From positions 3,036,882 through 3,100,881 of the forward strand of contig CM020618.1 in NCBI GenBank assembly GCA_009829735.1: a DNA stretch of 64,000 bases. The letters are read 5' to 3'. The stretch comes from Pyropia yezoensis (Eukaryota; Rhodophyta; Bangiophyceae; Bangiales; Bangiaceae). A program made the translations under genes and the position numbers. Shown in pieces: positions 52,077 through 60,872 of the stretch (the first letter of the stretch is position 1; every line of letters begins with the position of its first letter). The notes beneath the pieces were generated by a model, which was not told the DNA's origin, made no database searches, and worked only from the letters and a program-made list of their open reading frames with translations.

Positions 52077-53972
52077 ATGTCCAGTTCCGAGATCCAAGCT
52101 GGGCCCGTGGTTCCGGCGGCGAGTGTTACGGAAGAGAACTCGGGTAGTCGCGCCCCTCTCCTGCCTCCGGTTCCTCGAGTGTCGGTGCCGGCGCCGGTCG
52201 CCACGGCGGGGACGGATCGGGTTCCCCCGGCTTCTGCGTTGCACCCGGTCGAGACCCCCCCGGTGGGTCTCCCGGAGATGCTTCTTGGGCAGGATCCTCT
52301 GGCGGGCCGGCGCTACTCCACTGTGGTCGGCAACGCCAGCGCGGCTCAGTGCCAACAAGATTGCTGAGACATCTGGCGCATGGAACTCGAGCGCGGGGTC
52401 TTGACCGAGATGGACAAGACTCGTCTTCATACGGCGGACCAGATGCGCCTGGCACAAGACCGCTCCCAGAGCTTCTCGGGTTCCTCTTGGGTTGCTCGTC
52501 TGGAGGATCTCCCCTTCGTGCTGGTGCTGGATCTACCCTTGACCGAGCGTCGCGTGTCCGCGTCCGTTCTCCGGTGGCCAGAGGAGGAAGGGTACGTCCA
52601 CCGGGCACTTAAGGTCCGGGACGAGGCGCTCAAGTGGTCGGGGAGCCTGAACTGCGATCCCCGTCCGAGCATGGTCGCTCTGGAGCCGCCTTTCCTAACC
52701 CGGAAATACTCCAAGTTGTCGCCGGCACGGGAGCAAGGTGAGCGACGCGGGCGTCAGCGTGACTTCCTCGTGAGCTGCAACCATCAGGAGTTCTGGAAGC
52801 TGGACAAGGCTAACCGGGCGGCGTACTACCCCAAGGTCATCCCGCAGCAGCAGGAAATCGAGATCCCGGTCGGGTTTGCTCCATCCAGCATCCCCTTCAC
52901 CTGGTACTTCTTGGACGCCTTGACCCAGGCGTCGATCAAGGGCTTCTTCCACTCGATCCCGTACATGATGTACACCTCCGAGATGACGGTCTTGGCGGCC
53001 AACCACTGGCTCCACGAGGTCTTGGTGTCCAACCGGCTTTGGATTCTCCCCGACCTCCTGATGGTCTGGATTGTCGACAAGTTGACCGTCGACTTCCTTT
53101 GCAGCCAGGACGAGGAGTACAATGAGCTCTTCCAGGCGATGATTGACTTCCGGCGTCGGCTGCCGGTGCATGACCGGAGCTTCTTGAACGTGATCGCCGA
53201 CCAGAACAGCCCGCGTCGGGATGGCTCCGGTTGGGTGCAGATGGTGTACCAGTCTTCTCCGGCCAAGGCGCAGCTAGCGACACCGCTTCCGGGGTGGCCG
53301 CAGCTAGGCAGCTTTCCTGCTCCGGTCGCCCTCGATCTTCTGCCAACTGGGCCGCCGGTGCAAGAGTCGGGGTGGGCCGCGGCGGTCGGTCGGGCGTCTG
53401 CGGCGGCTCCACTTGCTCCTGTTGCACCTGTCGTCCCGGTGGCTTCGCCTGAACCGTCGCCGGCGCGTCTGCGTCCTGCTCCGCCTGTGCCGGTACTTCA
53501 GGCTCTCCCGGCATCGCGCTTGTCTGCCGCGAGTCTGGGGGTGGCCGTGCGGTCGCCGACTACTCCGGCCGTTCTGCCTCGGGCGCCTTCTTCAAACGTC
53601 GGCGGCCCTGTGCCTCCACTGGAGTTGGGGACTCCGGTTTCTGGGGCTGTTGTGGACCGTCCGGTAGTGGCATCCTCGGGGCGGTTCGAGATCCCGGCGC
53701 CGACTCTGCGCCTTACACGCTTCCGAGTGCCTGACTGGTACCTGAACCAAGGTGGCCCGACATGCGACCAGTACGACGTCGGTATGATTGAAGACCAGCT
53801 GGGTCGTCTTCCGGTGCAGGTTGAAGGCGTCGGGTCTTCCCTGGTGCTGGGTACTTACGCCAGCTGTGGCAGTATTGACCCCCAGGTAGGGGGGCAACAC
53901 GTGCCATGCAAGGGGCGGCAGGCCACTAGCCTGATCCGTTCCTCCCCCTGCATTTGGGTCTATATTCCCTAA
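52077..53972 (+). pseudogene. Retroelement-associated ORF, in-frame stop, cut by the 5' LTR
   Basis: The frame starts at ATG 52077 (MSSSEIQAGPVVPAAS) and would run on uninterrupted except for TGA 52365-52367, after which it continues in the same frame (DIWRMELERGVLTEMDK). Its middle part resembles the antisense ORF at 58371-60065. Both have YYPK followed by a [VI]E[VI]P.GF segment, then an LA...WL.EV helix region, then a long helical stretch, and both end in Pro/Ser/Arg-rich tails. The last 36 codons (from 53865) are read from the LTR of the neighbouring element, so the original C terminus is lost. No known domain was recognised. It seems to be a decayed relative of the antisense gene; the alignment was made by eye and identity is low. 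Confidence 0.6.
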
Positions 53973-54330
53973 GTTTGGGATAGTTAGCTTAGAAGTAAAT
54001 CCAACTTGGATTTGAGGGTTTTCTGCATTTATCGTCTTGAATTTTCGTGTGGCCCGGTGGGCAGGTGCAGGTGGAGATTCTGAGTGGCGAGATTCTGAGT
54101 GGACCCTGGGGGGATAAGGGGAGGGACAGCGGGGCTTAGCCCTGCGTCCCCGTCCCGACCAAGAAACTGTTGGACCACACACCATCCTCTTGTTTGTCCG
54201 TGGGGGGTTTGCCCCACAACAGGGACAGAGTGTGTGCGACTTGCACTTCTTCCGGTTCCCCCGACACGGGAGGCAGCCCTAGCACACCGCCCCAACTTGG
54301 GTGCCGTGTGTGCTAGTGGTTTTTGCCACA
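53865..54330 (+). repeat. 5' LTR of the Ty3/gypsy element
   Basis: 466 bp, beginning TGTGGCAGTATTGACC and ending TTTTTGCCACA. It differs from the 3' LTR at only a handful of positions (for example T/C in GGGTCTATATT, A/T in TTAGAAGTAAA, A/T in GTGTGCTAGTGG and a small indel near 54066-54071). Confidence 0.93.
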
Positions 54331-54332
54331 TT

Positions 54333-54350
54333 TGGTGGAGCAGCAGGGGA
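54333..54350 (+). other. Primer-binding site
   Basis: TGGTGGAGCAGCAGGGGA starts two bases after the LTR end. TGG fits the CCA end of a tRNA, and the position matches LTR retrotransposons. The tRNA species was not identified. Confidence 0.7.
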
Positions 54351-54449
54351 CAGAGGTAAACTTTACCTCCGGGTGCACCCGGGTGTAGGGGGCCCTCTGT
54401 CTCAGAGGAACGGTGGTCTTGGACCGTGTCATACGGATCGTCAGCCAAC

Positions 54450-56396
54450 ATGGCTAGCTCGGACCCCCCGTCGTCCGGGGAGTACACGGGTGACGCACGT
54501 ACTTCAGTGCCTTTGAATACTGGTGAGACACCGGTGGGTTTACCTGGGGTCGCAGAGGGACTAGAGGTCCCTCAAGCCAGCAGGACTGGAAGTACGGGCG
54601 GGCAACAGGCCACCCCGACTCAGTCGGGAGTTCACTCGGGTGACACTTCTGATGTGGGTGGGCCGAAGTCTGGCCACCGTGTGGTATACTCAACGGGAAC
54701 GTCCCAGGGGGTGAGGACTGTCCCCGCGGGTTCCACTCGGGTTGGAGCCAACTTTGGCTTGGAGTCGTCGCCAACTAGGCTTTCGGAGGACGGTGGACCT
54801 CCGTTGGTCGGCGATGGGCTCGCGCCCATGCCCCCGGTTGAGACCCCTGAGGAACGTGGTTACCCCTCAGGTGGACTCCCGGAGGCGGACCGAGACTCAA
54901 CTGGAGTCGTCAATCCACTCCTCGCGGAAACTGTCCGTCGGGAGGCGACCAATGTGTTGCGGCAGACTTTGCCGGACCTGGTGGTCACGATGACGAATAC
55001 TATTCTGAATCAGATTGTCGCGAGTTTGCCCGATGGCCTTAATGTCCAAACCGGATTGGGGCTTTCGAGCCCGCAGGCGCAGGGGGAATCCCCCCTTACG
55101 CCTATCTCTGGTCGCCCCGAACTGGGGGCGACACCTGTGACTCCCAACGAGGGAGCCACACCATACTCGGTGGGGCGTACGCCCTTCACGGGGGAGTTCC
55201 CCCCGGAAACGCCGGCGGCTACACCAAGCGCGCCGCGCCGGACTACAGGCACTGAGAGTGAACTTACCCCAGTGCCACAGCGGCTGTTCCCTCAACGTGA
55301 GGCGCCGCCCAAGATCCAGGTAGCCAACCCGGTCTACCAGAGGATCTTTGACTGTGAGACCTACGCCCTCCACAACAAGTCGGTGGCGTATGGTCCTGAC
55401 CAGGCCCGAGCCATGGGCCGTGCCAAGAAGAATGCACTTCATTCTTTTGGGCACAAAGCGGAGTGGGACGGAACTCCCCCCCTCCGTGTCTTTGAGTTCC
55501 TACGTCGTTTCACAAAAGCCTGTGACGACAATGCCATAAGTGAAGGCATGGCTTTTTACATGCTACAGGAGTTTACGAAGGGCGACCTACGGACAGAACT
55601 TATGTCCGTCATGCCCAGCTCCTCAAGTGGAGGCGCTGGGGAAGTGACGTCCTATTTGGAGCTCGTCAACTGGTTGTTGAGAGCCATGGTTGATGAGGCA
55701 GCGTTGGCTTCTAAAGTCGAGGAGTTTACGCAAGCCCATCAGGAAGAGGCGGAGGACGAGTTGTCCTTTGCGGAGCGAGTCCGTAAGCTCAACAATCTTT
55801 GTGGGTTTCTTCATCCACAAGCTGTGGTGAAGAGTCGGTTTGTGGAGGGACTCCATTGGTCAGTCCGGATGGAGACCCGGGAGCATAACACTACCCGGGC
55901 GACCCTGGCCGAGTTGGCCAGGTTCGCCTATCGCAGAGGCGAGGCCTACCGCAAGTTGCGGGAGGAACAACGCCAGGAGCGTCAGGCCGAGTTGGCCAAG
56001 GGGCGGGAGGAGGCGCGCCAGGCCAGAGAGTTGAGAGAGGCACGCCGAATCCGCAAGGAGAGGGTGGTAGCTGCCGTGGGAACTTCCCAGGGTATCCCTT
56101 CGTCTTCCCCAGTTGGGAAGACCCCTCCCGGACCGGACCATCGGTGTTGGAACTGCAACTCCGATGGTCACTGGGCATATGATTGCCCCAAGTTGAGTAA
56201 ACGCATCCAACAACTTGTTAGGAATGCGAGTAAAAAGTCGGCTGCGAACGAAGTACGTTCACGCCGCGAGGGTGGGTCTCGACCGGTCGTTGCGGTCGAC
56301 ACACCCTCGGCGGAGGAGGCGGACACGTCGTCCTCGGACTCGTCGTCTTCCTCCCCGCCCTCAGATTCGGACGCCAAGTCGGCGGGAAACGAATGA
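54450..56396 (+). CDS. gag: Gag polyprotein of the Ty3/gypsy element
   Basis: The 648-residue product starts at ATG 54450 (MASSDPPSSGEYTGD); the frame extends upstream only with GTG. The N-terminal half is Pro/Thr/Ser-rich. The capsid-like part spans roughly residues 290-490 (VANPVYQRIFDCETYALHNK ... WLLRAMVDEAALASKVEEFT), the retrotransposon gag fold. A highly charged helix rich in REE/QAR repeats follows (about 485-540). A CCHC zinc knuckle is CWNCNSDGHWAYDCPK (about residue 566). The tail is acidic and Ser-rich. The stop overlaps the pol start by four bases (ATGA at 56393-56396), with pol in a different frame, implying frameshifting or termination-reinitiation to make Pol. Confidence 0.88.
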   Translation: MASSDPPSSGEYTGDARTSVPLNTGETPVGLPGVAEGLEVPQASRTGSTGGQQATPTQSGVHSGDTSDVGGPKSGHRVVYSTGTSQGVRTVPAGSTRVGANFGLESSPTRLSEDGGPPLVGDGLAPMPPVETPEERGYPSGGLPEADRDSTGVVNPLLAETVRREATNVLRQTLPDLVVTMTNTILNQIVASLPDGLNVQTGLGLSSPQAQGESPLTPISGRPELGATPVTPNEGATPYSVGRTPFTGEFPPETPAATPSAPRRTTGTESELTPVPQRLFPQREAPPKIQVANPVYQRIFDCETYALHNKSVAYGPDQARAMGRAKKNALHSFGHKAEWDGTPPLRVFEFLRRFTKACDDNAISEGMAFYMLQEFTKGDLRTELMSVMPSSSSGGAGEVTSYLELVNWLLRAMVDEAALASKVEEFTQAHQEEAEDELSFAERVRKLNNLCGFLHPQAVVKSRFVEGLHWSVRMETREHNTTRATLAELARFAYRRGEAYRKLREEQRQERQAELAKGREEARQARELREARRIRKERVVAAVGTSQGIPSSSPVGKTPPGPDHRCWNCNSDGHWAYDCPKLSKRIQQLVRNASKKSAANEVRSRREGGSRPVVAVDTPSAEEADTSSSDSSSSSPPSDSDAKSAGNE

Positions 56397-58498
56397 CCGT
56401 TGGGGCTGGTCGTCCGAAGCTCACAACGGCAGCCTCGGCCAAGTGGGCCAGGAGGACGAACCAACTGTGCCGGATACTGCGGCGACCTAAGGGAGTCCGC
56501 CCACCTCGGGTAGGACTCCCCAAGAACGTAAACCCACGTCGGGTCATCGCGGTGCTGACGGGAGAGAACTTCCAGGTGGCTGGACGGGTGCAACTTGCCC
56601 CCGGCCGTGCATGCTGTACCCGTATCGTACTTGATACCGGGTCAGGAGCCTCCTTGATACGCAAGTCGCTATTACCAAAGGAGGTGAAGCTCCAACGCTG
56701 GAGGTCCAAAGCTGACCATATGATTGACATCAATGGTGGGGTACTTCCCATCGTTGGTGCCGTGACCCTACCAACTAGGTTGGGGACCCATGAGGTCGAC
56801 GTGACCTATGGCGTAGTTGAGAATATATCGGTACCCCTGCTTCTGGGTACCTCTTATGTTGTTACACAAGTGCCTTTGATTTGTGGCCCTGAGTACTGGG
56901 TCAAGTTGATGAATGGGGAGACTATCCCCATCCTTGGTAAGGGAAAGTCTCTGGCTCCTGTGACAGTCTCACAGTCGAAGCCTGTTTGCTCTGTGAGGGA
57001 AGGGTTTACTGCTACCCTGCGTTTAGCCCGCAAAGTCACGTTGCCCCCCAACTCGGTGGCGCACGTTGACATTGTAACTGAATATACGGGGAACGGGTTG
57101 GTGCACCCTCACCCTCGCCTTGCTCGCAAGCACCAAGTTCATGTTGCCCTTGGCACGATGGACTCCAAAGCCGGAGTCCCGTGGAGGATCCAGGTGATGA
57201 ACCTGAGCCCGACGCCCAAGTACTTCAAGTCGGGAGCCAAGTTCGGCTATATCGACCAACACGAGGGACCGGTAGTAGCGGTCACCCTCAACGCGGGCGC
57301 AAGTAGCGACCCGAAGTCCGGAAAGGAGAAGCATCAAGCCAAGTCGGCCGCCTCTCCTCGACCCCATGTGAACATGGAGGGTGTCCCCCCCAGGTTGAGG
57401 GTTCAAGTTGAACGCCTCTTGGACCAATATCACAAGCTGTGGGATGGTCAATTGGGACTCATGAGAGCCACCCAACACCGGATCGAGTTGAAGCCCGGTG
57501 CACCCCCTATACGCCAACAACCGTATAGGGGAGGACCTCGTTCAAGGGCCCTCGTTAAGGAGCAAGTTGCTCGCATGGAGGCCCTCGATGTGATCGAGGC
57601 CAGCAACGCCGAGTGGGCGAGTCCGGTGGTTATCGTCCCCAAAGTTGATGGGACCCCCCGGTTTTGTATCGACTACCGTAAGCTCAACGAGAGCACGGTG
57701 AAGGACAGTTATCCCCTACCTAGGATGGATGACTGTCTGGACTCTCTGGGGGAGGCAAACGTGTTCTCTACCCTGGACTGTAACGCGGGGTACTGGCAAA
57801 TTCCCATTGCCCCGGAGGACAGGCATAAAACTACCTTTACCTGTCACTGTGGTACCTACCAGTGCAAGCGTCTACCGTTTGGTCTGTGTAACGCGCCGGC
57901 AACTTTCCAGCGCGCTATGGACATGATTCTGGCCGGAGTACGGTGGCAGATCTGTCTTGTGTACCTAGACGATATCACTGTGTTCTCCCGAAGTCCGGAG
58001 GAACACATTGGCCATCTTGGCCAGGTGTTCAAGCTACTTGCTGACGCCGGTGTGTCACTGAAGGCGAGTAAGTGCCACCTCTTTACTCAAGAGGTGGAGT
58101 ACTTGGGACATGTTGTCCATCCGGGGGGTCTCAGTGTTAACGAGAAGAACTTGAGGGCCATTCGTAAGGCTCAGTACCCCCGGACCCAGACCCAGATGAG
58201 GAGCTTCCTCGGGATGTGTAACGTGTACCGACGTTTCACCAAGGGCTTCGCCAAGGTGGCGAAGCCGTTGAATGAGCTAGTGAGCTCAACGCTACCGAAG
58301 AACCTGCCTCCCCCAAGTCGGGTGGAGCAGGAATACTTTGAGACTCTTCGGGACCTTCTGCTGAAGCCCCTCATCTTGGCGACTCGTCTCCCGATACGGA
58401 AGGAGAGCGCCGCGAGTGTCGGCGACGACGGCGAGGAGGCGAGTATGCCCGGCTCGCGCGACGTTTGCCACGCCCAAGTGGGGCTGACTGAGGCATAA
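56393..58498 (+). CDS. pol: Pol polyprotein (aspartic protease and reverse transcriptase), truncated
   Basis: ATG 56393 overlaps the gag stop. The aspartic protease motif is VLDTGSGASLIRKSLL (about residue 79). The Ty3/gypsy reverse transcriptase has VIEASNAEWASPVVIVPK, FCIDYRKLNEST, STLDCNAGYWQIPI, LPFGLCNAPATFQRAMD, the catalytic VYLDDITVFS (about residue 525), VEYLGHVVHPGG and MRSFLGMCNVYRRF. It ends in DLLLKPLILAT, where an RNase H domain should begin. Instead about 38 residues unrelated to any pol follow, read from the reverse strand of the antisense ORF. RNase H and integrase are absent; a complete gypsy pol would be about twice as long. All visible catalytic residues of PR and RT are kept. 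Confidence 0.92.
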   Translation: MTVGAGRPKLTTAASAKWARRTNQLCRILRRPKGVRPPRVGLPKNVNPRRVIAVLTGENFQVAGRVQLAPGRACCTRIVLDTGSGASLIRKSLLPKEVKLQRWRSKADHMIDINGGVLPIVGAVTLPTRLGTHEVDVTYGVVENISVPLLLGTSYVVTQVPLICGPEYWVKLMNGETIPILGKGKSLAPVTVSQSKPVCSVREGFTATLRLARKVTLPPNSVAHVDIVTEYTGNGLVHPHPRLARKHQVHVALGTMDSKAGVPWRIQVMNLSPTPKYFKSGAKFGYIDQHEGPVVAVTLNAGASSDPKSGKEKHQAKSAASPRPHVNMEGVPPRLRVQVERLLDQYHKLWDGQLGLMRATQHRIELKPGAPPIRQQPYRGGPRSRALVKEQVARMEALDVIEASNAEWASPVVIVPKVDGTPRFCIDYRKLNESTVKDSYPLPRMDDCLDSLGEANVFSTLDCNAGYWQIPIAPEDRHKTTFTCHCGTYQCKRLPFGLCNAPATFQRAMDMILAGVRWQICLVYLDDITVFSRSPEEHIGHLGQVFKLLADAGVSLKASKCHLFTQEVEYLGHVVHPGGLSVNEKNLRAIRKAQYPRTQTQMRSFLGMCNVYRRFTKGFAKVAKPLNELVSSTLPKNLPPPSRVEQEYFETLRDLLLKPLILATRLPIRKESAASVGDDGEEASMPGSRDVCHAQVGLTEA

Positions 58499-60236
58499 TA
58501 GCCCCAATGCGAGCCAACTCGGCCGTCATAAACTCCGCCACCGACTCGCAACTCGTGGTCGCCACTGCAGTACAAACGCGCTCCTCAAGTTGAGGAGTCT
58601 CGGAACTCTGTAGGGTTGCGGTCGACGCGGCCAACCAGGAAATGGTGCGCACCAACGTGTTGATCATCATCTCTGAGGTTAGAGGCGTGGGCGGCAACAC
58701 CAACTTGGGGTATACCGTCAGGAGGGTGGCCCCCAAGTTGGGGGACACCGGGGTGGAAGACTCCACGGCCACGCTGATCGGGATGTTCCCGTGAGGTTGG
58801 AAAGGAACAGGAGGAAGCGGAGGGGCCCGCCGAGGTGGCGGTACCCGGGTGTAACTGCGACCCCGACTTGGGGCCCCCGCAGTGGGTTGAGTCATATGGT
58901 CATCATAGGACGGCACGGCCATAACTATGGGCTTGTCCGGGGGTGGCGCAGTGTGGCGATCCACCCCCGGGGCATACGGGTAGTCCCCGATGCCCAACCC
59001 CTCTCGTAGGACCACACGGCCGTCGTGAAGTTCACGAGCGACCCACACGAACTGGCGAAGTGCGCCATCATCCTTGGGCCCACGAGTGGGGCGGCGCAAC
59101 TTGTGCTCAATTCTCTCCCACTCGATAAACTTATGGAGCCGGAGCATCTCCTCAAGTAGAGTGAGTTGTCCTGATGAGCACCCCTCAGCAACTAGCTGAG
59201 GGGTGAGCTGTTCCAAATCTTGGAGGAGCCGGAGGGGGAGATGCCAGAGCATCCCCCGCCGCTGAACACAGGACACCCAGGTCGACATGACCTCGAGGAG
59301 CCACTGGGTGGCCAACATGGCCCACACCAGGTGATCAGGGGCAGCCGTCAACATGACGGAGCCGAAGTGGTCAAGCAACCGTGGCAACAACGCCGGGAAC
59401 CCGTAGGGGACCTCAACTTGAGGCCACCACTCGGGCTTCTTCGGATAGTACTGCTCCTTACTGGCAGCAGACTGTTGAGGAAACTCAAGTTGAGCCGAGG
59501 TCACCAAGTAGGGACCTCGCCGGAAGTCTTTCTCCATCCGCACATCAAAGTGATGAGTGTGCGGATCGGCCTCGTGGAGGTACGGTGGGCGAGTTGCCAC
59601 AGCGTCCCACGTGAAGGTCGGCAAGTCGCCGGGACCCGGGATAGTTCCCCCGCGGTCCACCATGGCCTTGGCACGCTGAACGTCCTCAACCTCCTCATCG
59701 TCCAGGAAGGCAAACTGGTCCGTCCTGAAGCCGGCAGGGAACCCGACCCTACGGGGATACTTCTCCCGCAGGCGGTCCCATACCCGGCCCATCGCTGCGC
59801 CAAGTCGGCCACAGCGAAGAACAGTCAACCCCTCCTCATAGAGAGGCCAAGCGGGGTAAAACCACCGCCCCAAGGCCTCACGCGGGACAACTTGTCCCGC
59901 CTCCGGGGGAGACCCCGCCGTCAACCCAAAGCCGGGTGACGCGGGAGTCCCGTCCCCCGGAGCGATCGCGGAGCCCCCGCCGGAAGTCCCGGCGGGTGCT
60001 GCCCCGTAGGAGGTGTCCTCCATGCGCTCGTCAAGAGAGTCCGTCTTCACTCCCGGAGTCGCCATGGCTCTCCCCAAGTTGGGGAGAGACGCTCTGGCTA
60101 TCGCAGCACGAGACCCGCCTCGAGTTGAGGGGGACTCGGATCGTGGGTATACGGGTGGCCTCCCCAGCGTGGGGCGGCCCAGTGGAAGGTGAAGGGGAGG
60201 TGGTGGTGATGGTGAAGTGTGAACTGAGGAGAGCAA
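58371..60236 (-). CDS. Large antisense ORF between RT and 3' LTR, unknown function
   Basis: The minus-strand frame is open 60236-58371; the likeliest start is ATG 60065 (MATPGVKTDSLDERMEDTSY), giving 564 residues. It has well-balanced composition, unlike a shadow frame. A Gly/Ala-rich N terminus leads to a middle of aromatic and charged residues (LGRWFYPAWPLYEEGLTVLR, FLDDEEVEDVQRAKAMVDRG). Then come YYPKKPEWWPQVEVPYGFPA and a helical part (LATQWLLEVMSTWVSCVQRR ... LLEEMLRLHKFIEWERIEHK). The C terminus is Pro/Ser-rich with a basic end, RRRRRHSRRSPSVSGD. No known domain was recognised. It converges on pol and overlaps its 3' end by about 130 bp. Large antisense ORFs between pol and the 3' LTR are known in some plant gypsy elements (for example Grande), but I cannot say this one is related. 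Confidence 0.7.
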   Translation of the reverse strand: MLSSVHTSPSPPPPLHLPLGRPTLGRPPVYPRSESPSTRGGSRAAIARASLPNLGRAMATPGVKTDSLDERMEDTSYGAAPAGTSGGGSAIAPGDGTPASPGFGLTAGSPPEAGQVVPREALGRWFYPAWPLYEEGLTVLRCGRLGAAMGRVWDRLREKYPRRVGFPAGFRTDQFAFLDDEEVEDVQRAKAMVDRGGTIPGPGDLPTFTWDAVATRPPYLHEADPHTHHFDVRMEKDFRRGPYLVTSAQLEFPQQSAASKEQYYPKKPEWWPQVEVPYGFPALLPRLLDHFGSVMLTAAPDHLVWAMLATQWLLEVMSTWVSCVQRRGMLWHLPLRLLQDLEQLTPQLVAEGCSSGQLTLLEEMLRLHKFIEWERIEHKLRRPTRGPKDDGALRQFVWVARELHDGRVVLREGLGIGDYPYAPGVDRHTAPPPDKPIVMAVPSYDDHMTQPTAGAPSRGRSYTRVPPPRRAPPLPPVPFQPHGNIPISVAVESSTPVSPNLGATLLTVYPKLVLPPTPLTSEMMINTLVRTISWLAASTATLQSSETPQLEERVCTAVATTSCESVAEFMTAELARIGAIMPQSAPLGRGKRRASRAYSPPRRRRRHSRRSPSVSGDESPR

Positions 60237-60390
60237 GCTGCCGAGTGGGCAAGCTTGAGGAGAGGGGCGGTCAACGTGACCGCCTCCACATCCGTGTTAC
60301 GTACTCGATGGGGGACAGCAAGTCGCGCCCCCAACGCCGAGACGTGCGTTTACGCACCCCCTCACAGGGCCGACCGGGTCGGTCGGAACT

Positions 60391-60403
60391 GAGGAGAGGG
60401 GAG
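60391..60403 (+). other. Polypurine tract
   Basis: GAGGAGAGGGGAG lies directly before the 3' LTR, the expected plus-strand primer of an LTR retrotransposon. Confidence 0.85.
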
Positions 60404-60872
60404 TGTGGCAGTATTGACCCCCAGGTAGGGGGGCAACACGTGCCATGCAAGGGGCGGCAGGCCACTAGCCTGATCCGTTCCTCCCCCTGCATTTGGGTCC
60501 ATATTCCCTAAGTTTGGGATAGTTAGCTTAGTAGTAAATCCAACTTGGATTTGAGGGTTTTCTGCATTTATCGTCTTGAATTTTCGTGTGGCCCGGTGGG
60601 CAGGTGCTGGGGTGGGAGATTCTGAGTGGCGAGATTCTGAGTGGACCCTGGGGGGATAAGGGGAGGGACAGCGGGGCTTGGCCCTGCGTCCCCGTCCCGA
60701 CCAAGAAACTGTTGGACCACACACCATCCTCTTGTTTGTCCGTGGGGGGTTTGCCCCACAACAGGGACAGAGTGTGTGCGACTTGCACTTCTTCCGGTTC
60801 CCCCGACACGGGAGGCAGCCCTAGCACACCGCCCCAACTTGGGTGCCGTGTGTGCTTGTGGTTTTTGCCACA
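60404..60872 (+). repeat. 3' LTR of the Ty3/gypsy element
   Basis: 469 bp, beginning TGTGGCAGTATTGACC and ending TTTTTGCCACA, nearly identical to the 5' LTR at 53865-54330. Confidence 0.93.

Larger units (their letters stand above)
53865..60872 (+). mobile_element. Ty3/gypsy-type LTR retrotransposon lacking RNase H and integrase, with antisense ORF
   Basis: About 7.0 kb, bounded by near-identical LTRs with TGTGGCA...TGCCACA ends. Order: 5' LTR, primer-binding site, gag (54450-56396), pol with protease and reverse transcriptase (56393-58498), antisense ORF (60065-58371), polypurine tract, 3' LTR. The protein order and RT type fit Ty3/gypsy. The pol homology ends abruptly near 58383, before the RNase H active site, and no integrase is present, so the copy cannot be autonomous. 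The five bases flanking the left (CCAGC) and right (GTCTT) ends do not match, so there is no target-site duplication; this suggests rearrangement after insertion or a recombinant of two copies. High LTR identity points to a fairly recent insertion. Confidence 0.88.
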
